Shown: positions 8,808 through 17,845 of the stretch, one piece after another
How the letters are laid out: every line of letters begins with the position of its first letter
Numbering within the stretch: position 1 is the stretch's first letter
Assembly: GCA_040751955.1 (NCBI GenBank)
Contig: JBFMFY010000016.1
Span: forward strand, 1-51,858
Origin: SpSt-333 sp040751955
GTDB lineage: Bacteria > Bacteroidota > Ignavibacteria > UBA10030 > UBA8401
Reading direction: 5' to 3'
DNA: 51,858 nt
Notes under the pieces: generated by a model
The model's input: the letters and a program-made list of their open reading frames with translations, nothing else
Database searches by the model: none
What the model was told of the DNA's origin: nothing
Translations under genes and position numbers: made by a program

Positions 8808-9263
8808 ATGTCTAAAGCGAAACGGGTCGGATTCAAACTTGATATGACGCCGATGGTGGACGTTGGATTTTTGCTGTTGACGTTCTTCATGTTGACCACT
8901 CAATTCAAACCTCAGGATGTTGCCGAAGTTGTTCTTCCCTCTTCACATTCCGTCTTTAAACTTCCGGATTCGGATGTTATGACGGTTACCGTTGACAAGG
9001 CAGGGAATGTGTATCTGGGTTTCGACGCGCAGCCGATCCGCGAGGCGATCTTTGGCGGTCAAAACAAATTGAAAGCCGGCATCCAGGTAGAACTTACTGA
9101 ACTCGGGCCCCTGTTACGCGAAGCCCGTATCCGCAATCCCAGACTGAGAACCGTTATCAAAGCCGACCGCGAGTCGGAATACAGCGTGATCCAGAATGTG
9201 ATGGAGACACTGCAGCGAGAGAATATCACGCGCTTCAACCTTGTTACGGATCTGGAAAAATAA
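8808..9263 (+). CDS. exbD: ExbD/TolR-family biopolymer transport protein (first copy)
   Basis: A 151-residue protein with one N-terminal transmembrane helix. LDMTPMVDVGFLLLTFFML includes the membrane Asp (Asp18) that carries protons in ExbD. The C-terminal periplasmic domain ends RENITRFNLVTDLEK, as in the family. The start has a good GAAGGAG site. This copy has a longer inserted loop (around KAGIQVELTELG) than simple ExbD proteins. It is followed 18 bp later by a second ExbD, so the complex probably contains two different ExbD subunits. Confidence 0.9.
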   Translation: MSKAKRVGFKLDMTPMVDVGFLLLTFFMLTTQFKPQDVAEVVLPSSHSVFKLPDSDVMTVTVDKAGNVYLGFDAQPIREAIFGGQNKLKAGIQVELTELGPLLREARIRNPRLRTVIKADRESEYSVIQNVMETLQRENITRFNLVTDLEK

Positions 9264-9281
9264 TCTGAGGAGAAATTTATA

Positions 9282-9791
9282 ATGGCAGATGTACAAGTAT
9301 CCCAATCGAAGGGGAAAGAAAAACACAAAGGAAAAAAGAAATCGAAACGCGTCGGCGTCAGAATAGACATGACACCGATGGTTGACGTCGCATTCCTGCT
9401 GCTGACGTTTTTCATGCTCACGACGACGATGAACAAACCGCAGACGATGGAGATCAATCTTCCTCCGTCGGAGACAAAAGCGGAAGTCGCGGAATCAAAT
9501 CTCTTGACACTTCGCATTACTGAAGATTTTAAAATCTACTGGAATGTTGGGATGGAAAAACCTGTTACAGTAGATGGGACCGATAAGAAAGGGAAGCTTA
9601 TTAATCTTGGTAAATTGCTGAAGGATCGGAACCGCGCCAACCCGAAGTTGATCACATTGATTAAGGTTGACGGGAAAGCAAAGTATATTGACATGGTGGA
9701 TATCATGGATGAATTGAATATCAATGATATTACACGATTCAGTCTGGCGCCGATGCTGGATGATGATAAAAGAATTATTGCAACGCTCTAA
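9282..9791 (+). CDS. exbD: ExbD/TolR-family biopolymer transport protein (second copy)
   Basis: A 169-residue protein with a Lys-rich cytoplasmic N-terminus (residues 9-23), then RIDMTPMVDVAFLLLTFFML with the proton-carrying Asp35, and a periplasmic ExbD domain ending INDITRFSLAPML. CTGAGGAG lies upstream of the ATG. It is paralogous to the preceding gene but differs in its N-terminal tail and loop. Pairs of ExbD genes next to ExbB are common in Bacteroidota/Chlorobiota. The two may act as a heterodimer in the channel, which is an inference from synteny. Confidence 0.9.
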   Translation: MADVQVSQSKGKEKHKGKKKSKRVGVRIDMTPMVDVAFLLLTFFMLTTTMNKPQTMEINLPPSETKAEVAESNLLTLRITEDFKIYWNVGMEKPVTVDGTDKKGKLINLGKLLKDRNRANPKLITLIKVDGKAKYIDMVDIMDELNINDITRFSLAPMLDDDKRIIATL

Positions 9792-9810
9792 AGAGAGGAA
9801 ATAAGGAACT

Positions 9811-10542
9811 ATGGCAACAGCAGTCGCAAATTCGCCCTACGGTTTTCAAGAGCTCCGTGTCTTAACTCGGAAGTACTCGACGTGGGCGCTGGCTTTGGCA
9901 GGTTTATTACATGCCGGTGGAATGGGGGCATATTATGGTGTTTCGGCATTGTTGGAAGAAGATGAACCTGTGTACTCAGTCCGTATCATGAAGTACAGCG
10001 ATCTTGGTCCTCCTCCTTCAATTACAAACTCGCAAGCTGCACCCGCTGTAACGGTGCAAGGTCCGGTTGCAAAACCGACCGTTGGTACCCCGGTTCCAGT
10101 GCCTGATGCGGAAATCAATCCCGAGCAGACAATTGCAACGCAGGAAGAAATGGCGGCAGTCGGTCCGATCGGCGATGGAGCGGGTGAAGGCGGTCCTGTT
10201 GAAATCGAACAAGATGTTCGGATTGAGGATGAAGGTCCGCCACCGGATTTCGTTCCTGTAGAAAAACAACCGAACCCGATTCCCGGCAATAATCCTGCAC
10301 CAGTATATCCCGAGATTGCCCGTCGTGCCGGCGTTGAAGGAACCGTGTGGGTGAAGATTTGGGTGGATAAAGAAGGCAACCCGAAGCGTGCACAGATTCT
10401 GAAATCGGATGCAGAGTTGTTCAACCAGCCGGCGATAGACGCTGCGATGAAATGGAAATTCACACCGGCAATCATGAATAACGGACCGGTCGCTGTCTGG
10501 GTTTCAATTCCGTTCAAATTCAGGTTGAACCAAGGACGGTAA
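9811..10542 (+). CDS. tonB: TonB-family energy transducer
   Basis: A 243-residue protein with one membrane anchor near residues 27-48, a Pro/Val-rich spacer, and a C-terminal TonB domain (PVYPEIARRAGVEGTVWVKI ... AIDAAMKWKFTPAI ... VWVSIPFKF). It transmits the proton-motive force from ExbBD to TonB-dependent outer-membrane receptors. No receptor gene is present in this window. AGAGAGGAAATAAGG precedes the ATG. It closes the canonical part of the operon and is 9 bp from the next small membrane protein. Confidence 0.92.
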   Translation: MATAVANSPYGFQELRVLTRKYSTWALALAGLLHAGGMGAYYGVSALLEEDEPVYSVRIMKYSDLGPPPSITNSQAAPAVTVQGPVAKPTVGTPVPVPDAEINPEQTIATQEEMAAVGPIGDGAGEGGPVEIEQDVRIEDEGPPPDFVPVEKQPNPIPGNNPAPVYPEIARRAGVEGTVWVKIWVDKEGNPKRAQILKSDAELFNQPAIDAAMKWKFTPAIMNNGPVAVWVSIPFKFRLNQGR

Positions 10543-10551
10543 ATTATTTCG

Positions 10552-10764
10552 ATGGACCCCTCAAAAGTGTTTGCGTATTTCGGATACGCGATGGCAGGGT
10601 TGTTCATTTTCATGGGCGCGTATATCCTGTTCTTTTTTCCTCCGGAATTCCGCGTCCCTGAAAAATTCAGAGTGATGTTTGGCGTTGTGCTGTTGCTGTA
10701 TGGCAGTTACCGAGCTCTCTCGATTCGACTCAAGCAACGTCAGCAAGAAGATGAAAATCGCTAA
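10552..10764 (+). CDS. Small membrane protein, uncharacterised
   Basis: A 70-residue protein with two predicted transmembrane helices, about residues 8-28 (YAMAGLFIFMGAYILFFF) and 42-57 (FGVVLLLYGSYRAL), and a charged Lys/Arg/Glu-rich C-terminal tail. It lies 9 bp after TonB and overlaps the next gene by 14 bp, which supports it being a real, coupled gene. No family is recognised. It may be an accessory of the Ton complex or of the downstream binding lipoprotein; both are inferences from position. Confidence 0.7.
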   Translation: MDPSKVFAYFGYAMAGLFIFMGAYILFFFPPEFRVPEKFRVMFGVVLLLYGSYRALSIRLKQRQQEDENR

Positions 10765-11680
10765 ATCCCTCATACCGGCGCTCATTACTCTCATCGCTCT
10801 CGCAGTTTCAGCATGCCAGCAAGAACAACGCGAATCACCCACGGCGGGCAAACTCACGATTATTACATCTGAAGATGTATTTCCGGTGATTGACCTGCAG
10901 GTAAAAGATTTTACGAGAGTGTACGAGCAGGCAACAATTACTCATCTCTCCTCATCAACGCGGGATGCCATTGTGCAACTGTTGAATGACAGCGTGAAAT
11001 TGATCGTCTGTCCGCGCGAATTCAATGACGAGGAAAAGAAAGTGATTGCCGATAACGCTCTGGATGTCAGCACGACAAAAATAGCGTACGATGGGATCGC
11101 TGTCATCGTCAATGAAAAAAATCCGGTTACCAAGGTCACCGTCGAAGAACTGAAGAGCATTCTCAGCGGTAAAAAAAAGCGCTGGTCGGAAGTGAAAGGT
11201 TCAAATCTTTCCAGCGCAATCGTTATCGTTATGGGGGACGTGAACAGCGGCGTTTATGAATATCTTGTCAGAAGAATTGCCGGTTCATCGGAACTTGCAA
11301 AGACAATATTGCCGTGCCCGACAACGCGCGAGGTCATCTCCGAAGTCAGCAGCCGTCCGAACGCCATCGGATTTGTCGGCATCAGCTGGCTTGCGCAGGC
11401 ATCGGACAGTATCAGGGTACTTGAGATTGGTGATCCAAACTATACGCGGGACAGTACATCAACGGTTCTGGAATACTTTCCGCCGCATCAGGCGCATATC
11501 TACAGAAATTTTTATCCGCTGAGCAGAAGTATCTACATCTACACACATAAGGCGGGAAAAGGCGTCGCAGTGGGCTTTACCTCGTTTGCAGCCGGAACAG
11601 AAGGTCAAAAAATTATCGTCAAGAACGGGCTGGTGCCGGCAACGATGCCGGTTCGGTTAGTTCAACTCAATCAACCATAA
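10751..11680 (+). CDS. PstS-like substrate-binding lipoprotein
   Basis: A 309-residue protein. ATG 10751 gives a lipoprotein signal with lipobox AVSAC (Cys22); a longer frame reading from 10679 only overlaps the previous gene. The body is a PBP_like/PstS-type fold: KLTIITSEDV, then DAIVQLLNDSVKLIV and later VTVEELKSILSGKKKRWSEV and GDVNSGVYEYLVRR, in the same order as PstS proteins. No phosphate ABC permease or ATPase is nearby, so it may not feed an ABC transporter. The position directly after ExbB/ExbD/TonB suggests a role tied to TonB-energised uptake or envelope sensing. It is followed by a TPR protein 12 bp away. Confidence 0.8.
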   Translation: MKIAKSLIPALITLIALAVSACQQEQRESPTAGKLTIITSEDVFPVIDLQVKDFTRVYEQATITHLSSSTRDAIVQLLNDSVKLIVCPREFNDEEKKVIADNALDVSTTKIAYDGIAVIVNEKNPVTKVTVEELKSILSGKKKRWSEVKGSNLSSAIVIVMGDVNSGVYEYLVRRIAGSSELAKTILPCPTTREVISEVSSRPNAIGFVGISWLAQASDSIRVLEIGDPNYTRDSTSTVLEYFPPHQAHIYRNFYPLSRSIYIYTHKAGKGVAVGFTSFAAGTEGQKIIVKNGLVPATMPVRLVQLNQP

Positions 11681-11692
11681 CGTGAAGGAAGC

Positions 11693-13429
11693 ATGATGAA
11701 GTTTTTTTTCACAGTACTTTTTATTCTCTGTTCATCCAATCTCCTTGCTCAGGATGAGCTCACGAAGGCGCGAACGGCGTTCAATAACAAAGAGTACGAT
11801 GCAGCAATTCCGCTCTTGCAGCAGTATCTCGTTAATAATTCGCGGAATGTTGAAGCAAATTTTCTTCTCGGCGAATCGTACCGGATGAAAGGAGACCTTC
11901 AAAAAGCGCAGGAACAACTCGACCGCACTCTGGATTTTGACGACGAGTACGAACCCGCGCTGTCATCCATCATTCGCGTGTACGGCGCGTTGAAACAATG
12001 GGACAAAGCGCAAAAAACGTACAACGAAGCCGCAAAGTACCACAAGAACGGAATTGCAGCGCCGCTGGCGTTCGCTCAGGCATATTTGGATGCGGATTCG
12101 GTGGACAAGGCTTCCATTTATTTTTCAAAAGTGAAAGAGGTGGATGAGAAGAATGCCGATGCATACATCGGGTTGTCCGAAGTGTATGCACGGCAGAATG
12201 TCATCGTGCTTGCTGTCGATAATCTCCGGACGGCAACACAATTGCGCCCGAATGATCCGTCATTGTGGTACCGTTTGGCAACGACCATCTTGAAGAATCG
12301 AGTATTGAATGCCGATCAAATCCGAGAAGTAATCGCCGCGCTGCAAAAATCGATAGACCTTGATCCCGCAAACTCAAAAGCAGTGTTGGATGCGGCGAAT
12401 ATTTTCTACCGTATCAAGTACTGGCGGGAAGCGGCGGAGTTCTTTAAGAAGTTCAACGATATGGTGAAGGACAATGCCGAAGCGTGGGAAAAGTATGCCA
12501 TCTCTGCGTACAACGCAAAAGCGTATCCCGATGCAATACCAGGACTTGAGCATGCGATCAAATTGAATCCAAAGAGTTTTGAATTAAAACCGATGCTCGC
12601 TCACTGCTACTACCTTACGAAGGAATACAAAAAATCAGTTGACCTCTACAAATCGCTTCCGGCAGATTCGCTTGGCAAAGATGAAGTGTACCGGATGGGA
12701 TATTCGTACTTTCAATTGAAAGATACCGCTAATGCGATCAAGTTTTTGGAGAAGACGTTGTCAATGGACCAGGAGTACATGGATGCTGTCGGCACGCTGG
12801 CGGCAATTTATATATCCCAAAAGAAATACGATCTTGCTGTTACTCAATATGAACGCATTCTTGCCAAGGATCCCGATAATGTCACGGCATTGTTCTATTC
12901 AGGATTTGCGAATTACATCCTGGAACGGTACGAAAATGCAAAGTCGAGTTATAAGCGTCTGCTTGCCATCAGACCGAACATGCTTCAAGGGCATCAGATA
13001 CTGGGACAGATCTACAGTCTGCAGGATTCGATTGAACAGGGAAGAATATATGGCAACAATTTGATTCTTCTTGCTGACAGTGCGGCAAATGCAGATAAGA
13101 AGGATGCGAAAAAAGTCGCCCAGCATAATGCAATGTCGATCAGCGGCTACCGTCTGCTCGCATCCTTCGATTGGAAAGAAAAGAAAGTAAAAGATGCCGT
13201 CGATAAACTCGAAAAGGCAGTCGGGTACGAAAAGGAAAAGAAGGATGAGAACCTTCATCTCTTTTTAGCGCAGATGTATGCAGTGCAAAGCGGGGATAAG
13301 GATCTTCTGGCGTCGGAAGCGAAAGAGTATAGAGATAAAGCATGCAAGGAATATGCTCTTGTATTAAAACTCAACCCCAAAAATGCAGCGGCAAAAAAAG
13401 AATCGGCACAGATGAATTGCGGAAAATAA
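11693..13429 (+). CDS. Secreted tetratricopeptide-repeat protein
   Basis: A protein of about 578 residues with a signal peptide (MMKFFFTVLFILCSSNLLAQ) and TPR motifs along its whole length, for example EYDAAIPLLQQYLVNNSRNVEANFLLGES, AYPDAIPGLEHAIKLNP and KYDLAVTQYERILAKDPDNV split over consecutive repeats. TPR arrays act as protein-binding scaffolds, here in the periplasm. GAAGGAAG precedes the two adjacent ATG codons. It belongs to the operon running from ExbB. A partner is not evident; assembly or stabilisation of the Ton complex or an outer-membrane machine is a reasonable inference. Confidence 0.88.
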   Translation: MMKFFFTVLFILCSSNLLAQDELTKARTAFNNKEYDAAIPLLQQYLVNNSRNVEANFLLGESYRMKGDLQKAQEQLDRTLDFDDEYEPALSSIIRVYGALKQWDKAQKTYNEAAKYHKNGIAAPLAFAQAYLDADSVDKASIYFSKVKEVDEKNADAYIGLSEVYARQNVIVLAVDNLRTATQLRPNDPSLWYRLATTILKNRVLNADQIREVIAALQKSIDLDPANSKAVLDAANIFYRIKYWREAAEFFKKFNDMVKDNAEAWEKYAISAYNAKAYPDAIPGLEHAIKLNPKSFELKPMLAHCYYLTKEYKKSVDLYKSLPADSLGKDEVYRMGYSYFQLKDTANAIKFLEKTLSMDQEYMDAVGTLAAIYISQKKYDLAVTQYERILAKDPDNVTALFYSGFANYILERYENAKSSYKRLLAIRPNMLQGHQILGQIYSLQDSIEQGRIYGNNLILLADSAANADKKDAKKVAQHNAMSISGYRLLASFDWKEKKVKDAVDKLEKAVGYEKEKKDENLHLFLAQMYAVQSGDKDLLASEAKEYRDKACKEYALVLKLNPKNAAAKKESAQMNCGK

Positions 13430-13461
13430 ATATTCATTCAATCAACCAATAAAGGTGATCT

Positions 13462-14532
13462 ATGAAAAAGCAATTGACACATATTTTTTCTCTTTGCACG
13501 ATAGCACTGATCGTCCTCGTTGCCGGTACGATCTCTTCCTGCAAAAAGAAAGCGGAACTGCCGAATGTAACCGAATGGGAGACGCATCAGGATCCGATCA
13601 ACGGGATGGAGATTCAGTATCCCAAAGGATGGCTGTTGAACGCCGATCCCAAAAGCGTCCGTGTCTATTCGTCGCAGGTTGTTGCCGATAAATTTTACGA
13701 AGTCTATTCCACCGGAACAGGAGAAGTGGGGGAAGAACAAGGAGGAGTTGAGGTGACCATATCATGGGAAAAATTCCTCGATGCAAAAGTAGGGACATTG
13801 GAGGAGTACAAAGCCGCGACAATGCAAAACTACTCCGCGCTGAACCTTGCAAACGAGCAGCCGATCACCATCGGCAAAGAGAACGGTGTTTCGTATTCGT
13901 ATAAAGTAAAAGTAAGCAAGAATACAGTCATGGAAGGGAAGAAGATCATTGTGGCTCACGACAGTGTATTCTATACAGTCAGCGTAACAGGATTCAACGA
14001 ATACTTTGAAGTGTACTCGCCGCTGCTCGACAAGATCGTCGCCTCCATCAAATTACCACGCCCGAAGGAACGATATACCGATCCGAATGCCGCATCGAAA
14101 CCATCGGCGGAAGTGACCAAATTCGCGAACGACTTCCTCGAATTCATGTATCCGGACAACTTTACCGTTACGCCGGTCAGCGAGAAAAAAGGAGGGGCGA
14201 TTCATTCATTGCATGTTGAAGGATTGAGAAAAGATTGCACGATCGACATCAGCATTTTTGCGACGAAGACCGACAAAGGGGAAGTGAAGTTCGAACGGTT
14301 CTTTGAAGACAATAAAGGAAAGTTCAAGCCGAAATCAACCACATCCGGCAAAGTGGACGGCCTTGATGCAAAAGTGATCGTTGCATCCCCCGCGCCGCAA
14401 ATTGACAGGGAAGTGTATTTCGTGGCAAAGGGAGAAAAGATCTATCAGGTGATCCTGACATGGTACAAGCCGATGTCGGCTGATTTCCAACCGGCATTCA
14501 AGAATGTAGTTGCTTCATTGAAATTAAAATAA
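13462..14532 (+). CDS. Lipoprotein of unknown function with two similar domains
   Basis: A 356-residue lipoprotein: signal MKKQLTHIFSLCTIALIVLV, lipobox TISSC with Cys27. The mature part has two regions of similar layout (each starting with a segment like YPKGWLLNAD or YPDNFTVTPV and ending in a helix followed by VASIKL or VASLKL), suggesting a duplicated PsbP-like domain. The two ends FNEYFEVYSPLLDKIVASIK and DFQPAFKNVVASLK align well. No catalytic motif is seen. It is the last gene before the terminator at 14553, hence the probable end of the Ton-linked operon. Confidence 0.75.
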   Translation: MKKQLTHIFSLCTIALIVLVAGTISSCKKKAELPNVTEWETHQDPINGMEIQYPKGWLLNADPKSVRVYSSQVVADKFYEVYSTGTGEVGEEQGGVEVTISWEKFLDAKVGTLEEYKAATMQNYSALNLANEQPITIGKENGVSYSYKVKVSKNTVMEGKKIIVAHDSVFYTVSVTGFNEYFEVYSPLLDKIVASIKLPRPKERYTDPNAASKPSAEVTKFANDFLEFMYPDNFTVTPVSEKKGGAIHSLHVEGLRKDCTIDISIFATKTDKGEVKFERFFEDNKGKFKPKSTTSGKVDGLDAKVIVASPAPQIDREVYFVAKGEKIYQVILTWYKPMSADFQPAFKNVVASLKLK

Positions 14533-14552
14533 CGGTTTCAGGTTTTATGCTG

Positions 14553-14590
14553 AACCCCGGGATGGATCTCATTTCGGGGTTCTTTTTTTA
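14553..14590 (+). terminator. Rho-independent terminator after the Ton-linked operon
   Basis: The stem AACCCCG (14553-14559) pairs with CGGGGTT (14575-14581) around a 15-nt loop and is followed by a T run at 14583-14589. It sits 20 bp after the lipoprotein stop. Confidence 0.85.
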
Positions 14591-14604
14591 TTCAGGTGGC
14601 TGCT

Positions 14605-15132
14605 ATGAATTATAAAGATCTCCCCATCGGCGACGAATTTCCCCGCGTCATTAATGCTGTCGTCGAGATCCCGAAAGGGAGCAGAAATAAATATGAGTAC
14701 GACGTGAACCTCGGTGTGTTTAAACTCGACCGCGTTCTCTATTCGTCAATGCACTATCCCGAGGCATACGGATTTGTGCCGAGTACGCTGTGGGATGACG
14801 GCGACCCGCTCGACATTCTGATCTTCATTGATCAGCCCCTCTTCACCGGCGTCGTCGTCGAAGTGAAACCGATCGGCATCCTGCGGATGAAAGACGAGAA
14901 GGGACCCGACGATAAACTGCTCTCCGTTGCAGTCAACGATCCGACATACCGGAATATCAACGACGTTACGGAAGTGCCGAACCATCTTTTGGTGGAGATA
15001 GAACATTTCTTCACCAGTTACAAATTGCTGGAGAACAAGCATGTGCAAAGTTTCGGATGGGACAACGTCCTTGTCGCGCTCGAAGCGGTGCGCCATGGAC
15101 GGGAACAATATGAGAGATCAAAGCAACAGTGA
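14605..15132 (+). CDS. ppa: Inorganic pyrophosphatase
   Basis: A 175-residue family I soluble pyrophosphatase, the usual bacterial length. Metal- and phosphate-binding residues are visible: Glu21 and Lys24 in EIPKGSRNKYEYD, the signature DDGDPLD (Asp65, 67, 70), Asp97 and Asp102-Lys104 in MKDEKGPDDKLL. It hydrolyses PPi to phosphate in the cytoplasm and pulls biosynthetic reactions forward. ATG 14605 is chosen because AGGTGG lies 5 bp upstream; an in-frame GTG at 14596 is part of that site. It is preceded by the terminator, so it starts a new unit, and the next gene follows 95 bp later. Confidence 0.95.
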   Translation: MNYKDLPIGDEFPRVINAVVEIPKGSRNKYEYDVNLGVFKLDRVLYSSMHYPEAYGFVPSTLWDDGDPLDILIFIDQPLFTGVVVEVKPIGILRMKDEKGPDDKLLSVAVNDPTYRNINDVTEVPNHLLVEIEHFFTSYKLLENKHVQSFGWDNVLVALEAVRHGREQYERSKQQ

Positions 15133-15227
15133 TCTGCCTCCCTTTTCGTTCGACAGTTTGTTAAAAGAAAAATTTTGGGTACATTTCTTTCGCGCTTTCG
15201 ATGCTCATCATTTTTTGGGAGGATGAA

Positions 15228-16193
15228 ATGAAATTTACAGTACTGGCAGGCATTGTTGCAGGTTTTGGATCGTTTCTTTTTTCGCAACAAGAGGTCTCCG
15301 TCGTTTCAGCGAGAGATAATACGTTGTATGAAGATCCATCCGGCGCTGTAAGCAACGGCGCAGGGGTACATGTATTTGCCGGAAAGACGAACAGCGGCGC
15401 TATTCGCCGCGGATTGATTTTTTTTGACCTGAGCGGATCAATTCCTGCCGGATCAACCGTAACGGATGTGAACGTGAAACTTCATATGTCGAAGACTGCT
15501 GCCGGTGCGACCGATATCAAATTGCATAAAGTCACGGCAAGTTGGGGAGAAGGAACATCGGACGCCGGATCAAACGAAGGGAGCGGAGCAACGTCAACCA
15601 CCGGAGATGCGACGTGGATTCACAGATCCTTTAACACGCAAACCTGGACGACTGCCGGGGGAGATTTTGCACCGACCGCGAGCGTCACGCTGTCTGTCAC
15701 CGATACTGGTGTGTACCAGTTTGGCTCCACCGCGCAACTCGTCGCGGATGTTCAGGGATGGGTGAACGATCAATCAACAAATCACGGATGGATCATTATC
15801 GGCGATGAGTCCACGAATCAGACCGCTAAAAGGTTCGATACGCGTGAGAATGCAACGGCGGCAAACCGTCCGCTGCTCATTGTGAAATACTCCATCGTTA
15901 ATTCTGTGCACACGGCGGGAAAGACGCCGAATGAGTTTGCACTGCACCAAAATTTCCCAAATCCATTCAACCCTGCGACAGTTATACGATACTCAATTCC
16001 CGTTTCGGGGCATGTCTCGTTGAAAGTGTTCGATATTCTGGGAAATGAAATTGCATCGCTGGTGAATGAGGTGAAAGGTGCCGGAACGTTCACGCAGAAA
16101 TGGAATGCCGCAGGTTTGCCGAGCGGTTTGTATTTCTATCGTCTTACGTCGGGAAATTTTGTCTCAACAAAGAAAATGTTCCTTGTAAAATAA
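15228..16193 (+). CDS. Secreted DNRLRE-domain protein with T9SS sorting domain
   Basis: A 321-residue secreted protein. ATG 15228 has GGGAGGATGAA upstream and opens a signal peptide (MKFTVLAGIVAGFGSFLFSQ). The central region (RGLIFFDLSGSIPAGSTV, LHKVTASWGEG) is the DNRLRE-type beta domain seen in extracellular adhesins and glycan-binding proteins. The C-terminus has LHQNFPNPFNPATVIRYSIP, LKVFDILGNEIASLVNE and GLYFYRLTSG, a type A T9SS sorting domain. It is therefore expected to be exported by type IX secretion and attached to or released from the surface. Its ligand is unknown. Confidence 0.88.
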   Translation: MKFTVLAGIVAGFGSFLFSQQEVSVVSARDNTLYEDPSGAVSNGAGVHVFAGKTNSGAIRRGLIFFDLSGSIPAGSTVTDVNVKLHMSKTAAGATDIKLHKVTASWGEGTSDAGSNEGSGATSTTGDATWIHRSFNTQTWTTAGGDFAPTASVTLSVTDTGVYQFGSTAQLVADVQGWVNDQSTNHGWIIIGDESTNQTAKRFDTRENATAANRPLLIVKYSIVNSVHTAGKTPNEFALHQNFPNPFNPATVIRYSIPVSGHVSLKVFDILGNEIASLVNEVKGAGTFTQKWNAAGLPSGLYFYRLTSGNFVSTKKMFLVK

Positions 16194-16197
16194 AAAC

Positions 16198-17013
16198 TTG
16201 AAACCGGTCACGATCATCGGTGCAGGGGCTGTTGGACGTTCAATAGCCCTTGCGTTGTTTTATGGGGGAGTGAAGATTGACAGTATTTACTCTCTCCACG
16301 GGAGAACTGCGCGCGATCTTTCAAAAAAAGTGAAAGCGCGGATTTCGGGATCACGCGGAGAAATATCTGACGTTGCTGATCACGTCATTCTCTCCGTTCC
16401 GGATGGAGAGATTACTTCTGTTGCATCCACACTTGCACAACGATGCGGTGCTTTGAACCGGAAGATCATTCTTCATACATCCGGTGCCCTTTCGAGCAGT
16501 GAATTGCTTGCAGTAAAAAAACGAGGTGCTTCGGTCGGTTCATTTCACCCGATGCAGACCTTCCCACGAAACACAAGGATCTCGTTCAAAGATGTCTGGT
16601 GTGCTATTGAAGGGGATACGCGGGCATTGAAGTTCGCGAAGAGACTTGCAAAAATCTTTCACGCCCATACTTTTGCAATTTCTAAAGAAGAAAAAGTTCT
16701 GTATCATACTGCCGGAGTCTTTGCGTCCAACTATCTTGTGACACTGTTATCGGTCGTTGAACGTATTGCGCTCGAGAGCGGTATTCCGCGAAAGAATCTG
16801 TGGAAAATCTACGGGAACATAATCCTCCGGACGGTGGAGAATGTTCTTGTTTCCTCGCCGGCAGATGCGTTGACCGGTCCGATTGCGCGCGGAGATGTGG
16901 AGACAGTGACACGGCATTTGGAAGCACTCTCGACAACAACATTGAATCATCTGGTGCCGCTCTATTCCGCGCTCGGAATCGAAACGGCACGGCTGGCACG
17001 AAAGAAGAAGTAA
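16198..17013 (+). CDS. Rossmann-fold/DUF2520 protein
   Basis: A 271-residue protein starting at a TTG codon. VTIIGAGAVGRSIALAL at residues 4-20 is a dinucleotide-binding Rossmann start, and ILHTSGALSS, GSFHPMQTF and the helical C-terminal domain fit the F420-oxidoreductase-like plus DUF2520 architecture. Family members are thought to be NAD(P)-dependent oxidoreductases, with no fixed substrate. It starts 4 bp after the T9SS gene with no Shine-Dalgarno motif, and its stop TAA overlaps the ATG of the next gene (TAATG), so translation is probably coupled. Confidence 0.85.
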   Translation: MKPVTIIGAGAVGRSIALALFYGGVKIDSIYSLHGRTARDLSKKVKARISGSRGEISDVADHVILSVPDGEITSVASTLAQRCGALNRKIILHTSGALSSSELLAVKKRGASVGSFHPMQTFPRNTRISFKDVWCAIEGDTRALKFAKRLAKIFHAHTFAISKEEKVLYHTAGVFASNYLVTLLSVVERIALESGIPRKNLWKIYGNIILRTVENVLVSSPADALTGPIARGDVETVTRHLEALSTTTLNHLVPLYSALGIETARLARKKK

Positions 17014-17810
17014 TGCTCGCAGATTATCACACACACAATCAACTCTGCAAACATGCTGACGGCGCGCTCGAAGAGTACGTGCAGCATGCAATCAAGATCG
17101 GCTTGAAGGAGATCGGGCTCGCCGATCATTCCCCCATGCCGAATGATTGGGATATCGAAGTGCGGATGTACGAAGAACAATTCTGGAGCGAATACAAACC
17201 GGCAGTTCTCGCACTCCGGGAAAAATACAAGGATCAAATTACGATCAAGTTTGCCGTTGAAGGTGATTTTTTCCCCGGTACGGAAGCGTGGGTGAAAGAA
17301 TTCAACGGGAAAAATGAATTTGATTATGTCATCGGCTCTGTGCATTATCTTGGCGAATGGGGATTCGACAATCCATTGTATGTCGGAAAGTTCGATCATG
17401 TGGACATCGATGAAGTATATATTTCGTACTACGACCATATCAAACGCTCCGCACAGAGCGGATTGTTCGATATCGTCGGGCACTGCGACCTTGTGAAGAA
17501 ATTCGGTCACCGTCCCAAGAAGAACATTGAAGAGATACTTCGGGAGACGTTCAAAGTGGTAAAAGAATCAGGAATGGCGGTGGAGATCAATACGTCCGGG
17601 TTGAGAAAACCGGTGAAAGAGGTTTACCCGAGCGAACAGATATTGAAGATCGTCTCAGAGTACGGCATCCCGCTCACACTCGGTTCTGATGCGCACACAC
17701 CGACAGATGTCGGAAGGGATTTTGATCTGGCGAAGCAATTGGTGGAAAAATACGGCAAAGGGAAGATTTCCGTTTTTACAAAAAGAGAGAGAAGTGAAGT
17801 AAAAATATAG
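17013..17810 (+). CDS. hisK: Histidinol-phosphatase, PHP family
   Basis: A 265-residue PHP-domain phosphatase. The metal-binding motifs are in order: DYHTHNQLCKHADG at residues 4-17, GLADHSP near 36, the mid-domain HCDL, and GSDAHTPTDVG near 228. This set matches the HisK-type histidinol-phosphate phosphatase that makes histidinol in histidine synthesis. The start ATG overlaps the previous stop by one base. No other his genes are present in the window, so the exact substrate is a family-based assignment. Confidence 0.85.
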   Translation: MLADYHTHNQLCKHADGALEEYVQHAIKIGLKEIGLADHSPMPNDWDIEVRMYEEQFWSEYKPAVLALREKYKDQITIKFAVEGDFFPGTEAWVKEFNGKNEFDYVIGSVHYLGEWGFDNPLYVGKFDHVDIDEVYISYYDHIKRSAQSGLFDIVGHCDLVKKFGHRPKKNIEEILRETFKVVKESGMAVEINTSGLRKPVKEVYPSEQILKIVSEYGIPLTLGSDAHTPTDVGRDFDLAKQLVEKYGKGKISVFTKRERSEVKI

Positions 17811-17816
17811 TTGGTG

Positions 17817-17836
17817 GGTCGGCGTTGACGCCGACC
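17817..17836. repeat. Intergenic hairpin (dispersed repeat type)
   Basis: GGTCGGCG and CGCCGACC form a perfect 8-bp stem with a TTGA loop, flanked by near-complementary GTGG and TACCC. No T run follows, so a simple terminator role is unlikely. It lies 6 bp after the histidinol-phosphatase stop. Confidence 0.6.
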
Positions 17837-17845
17837 TACCCTACA

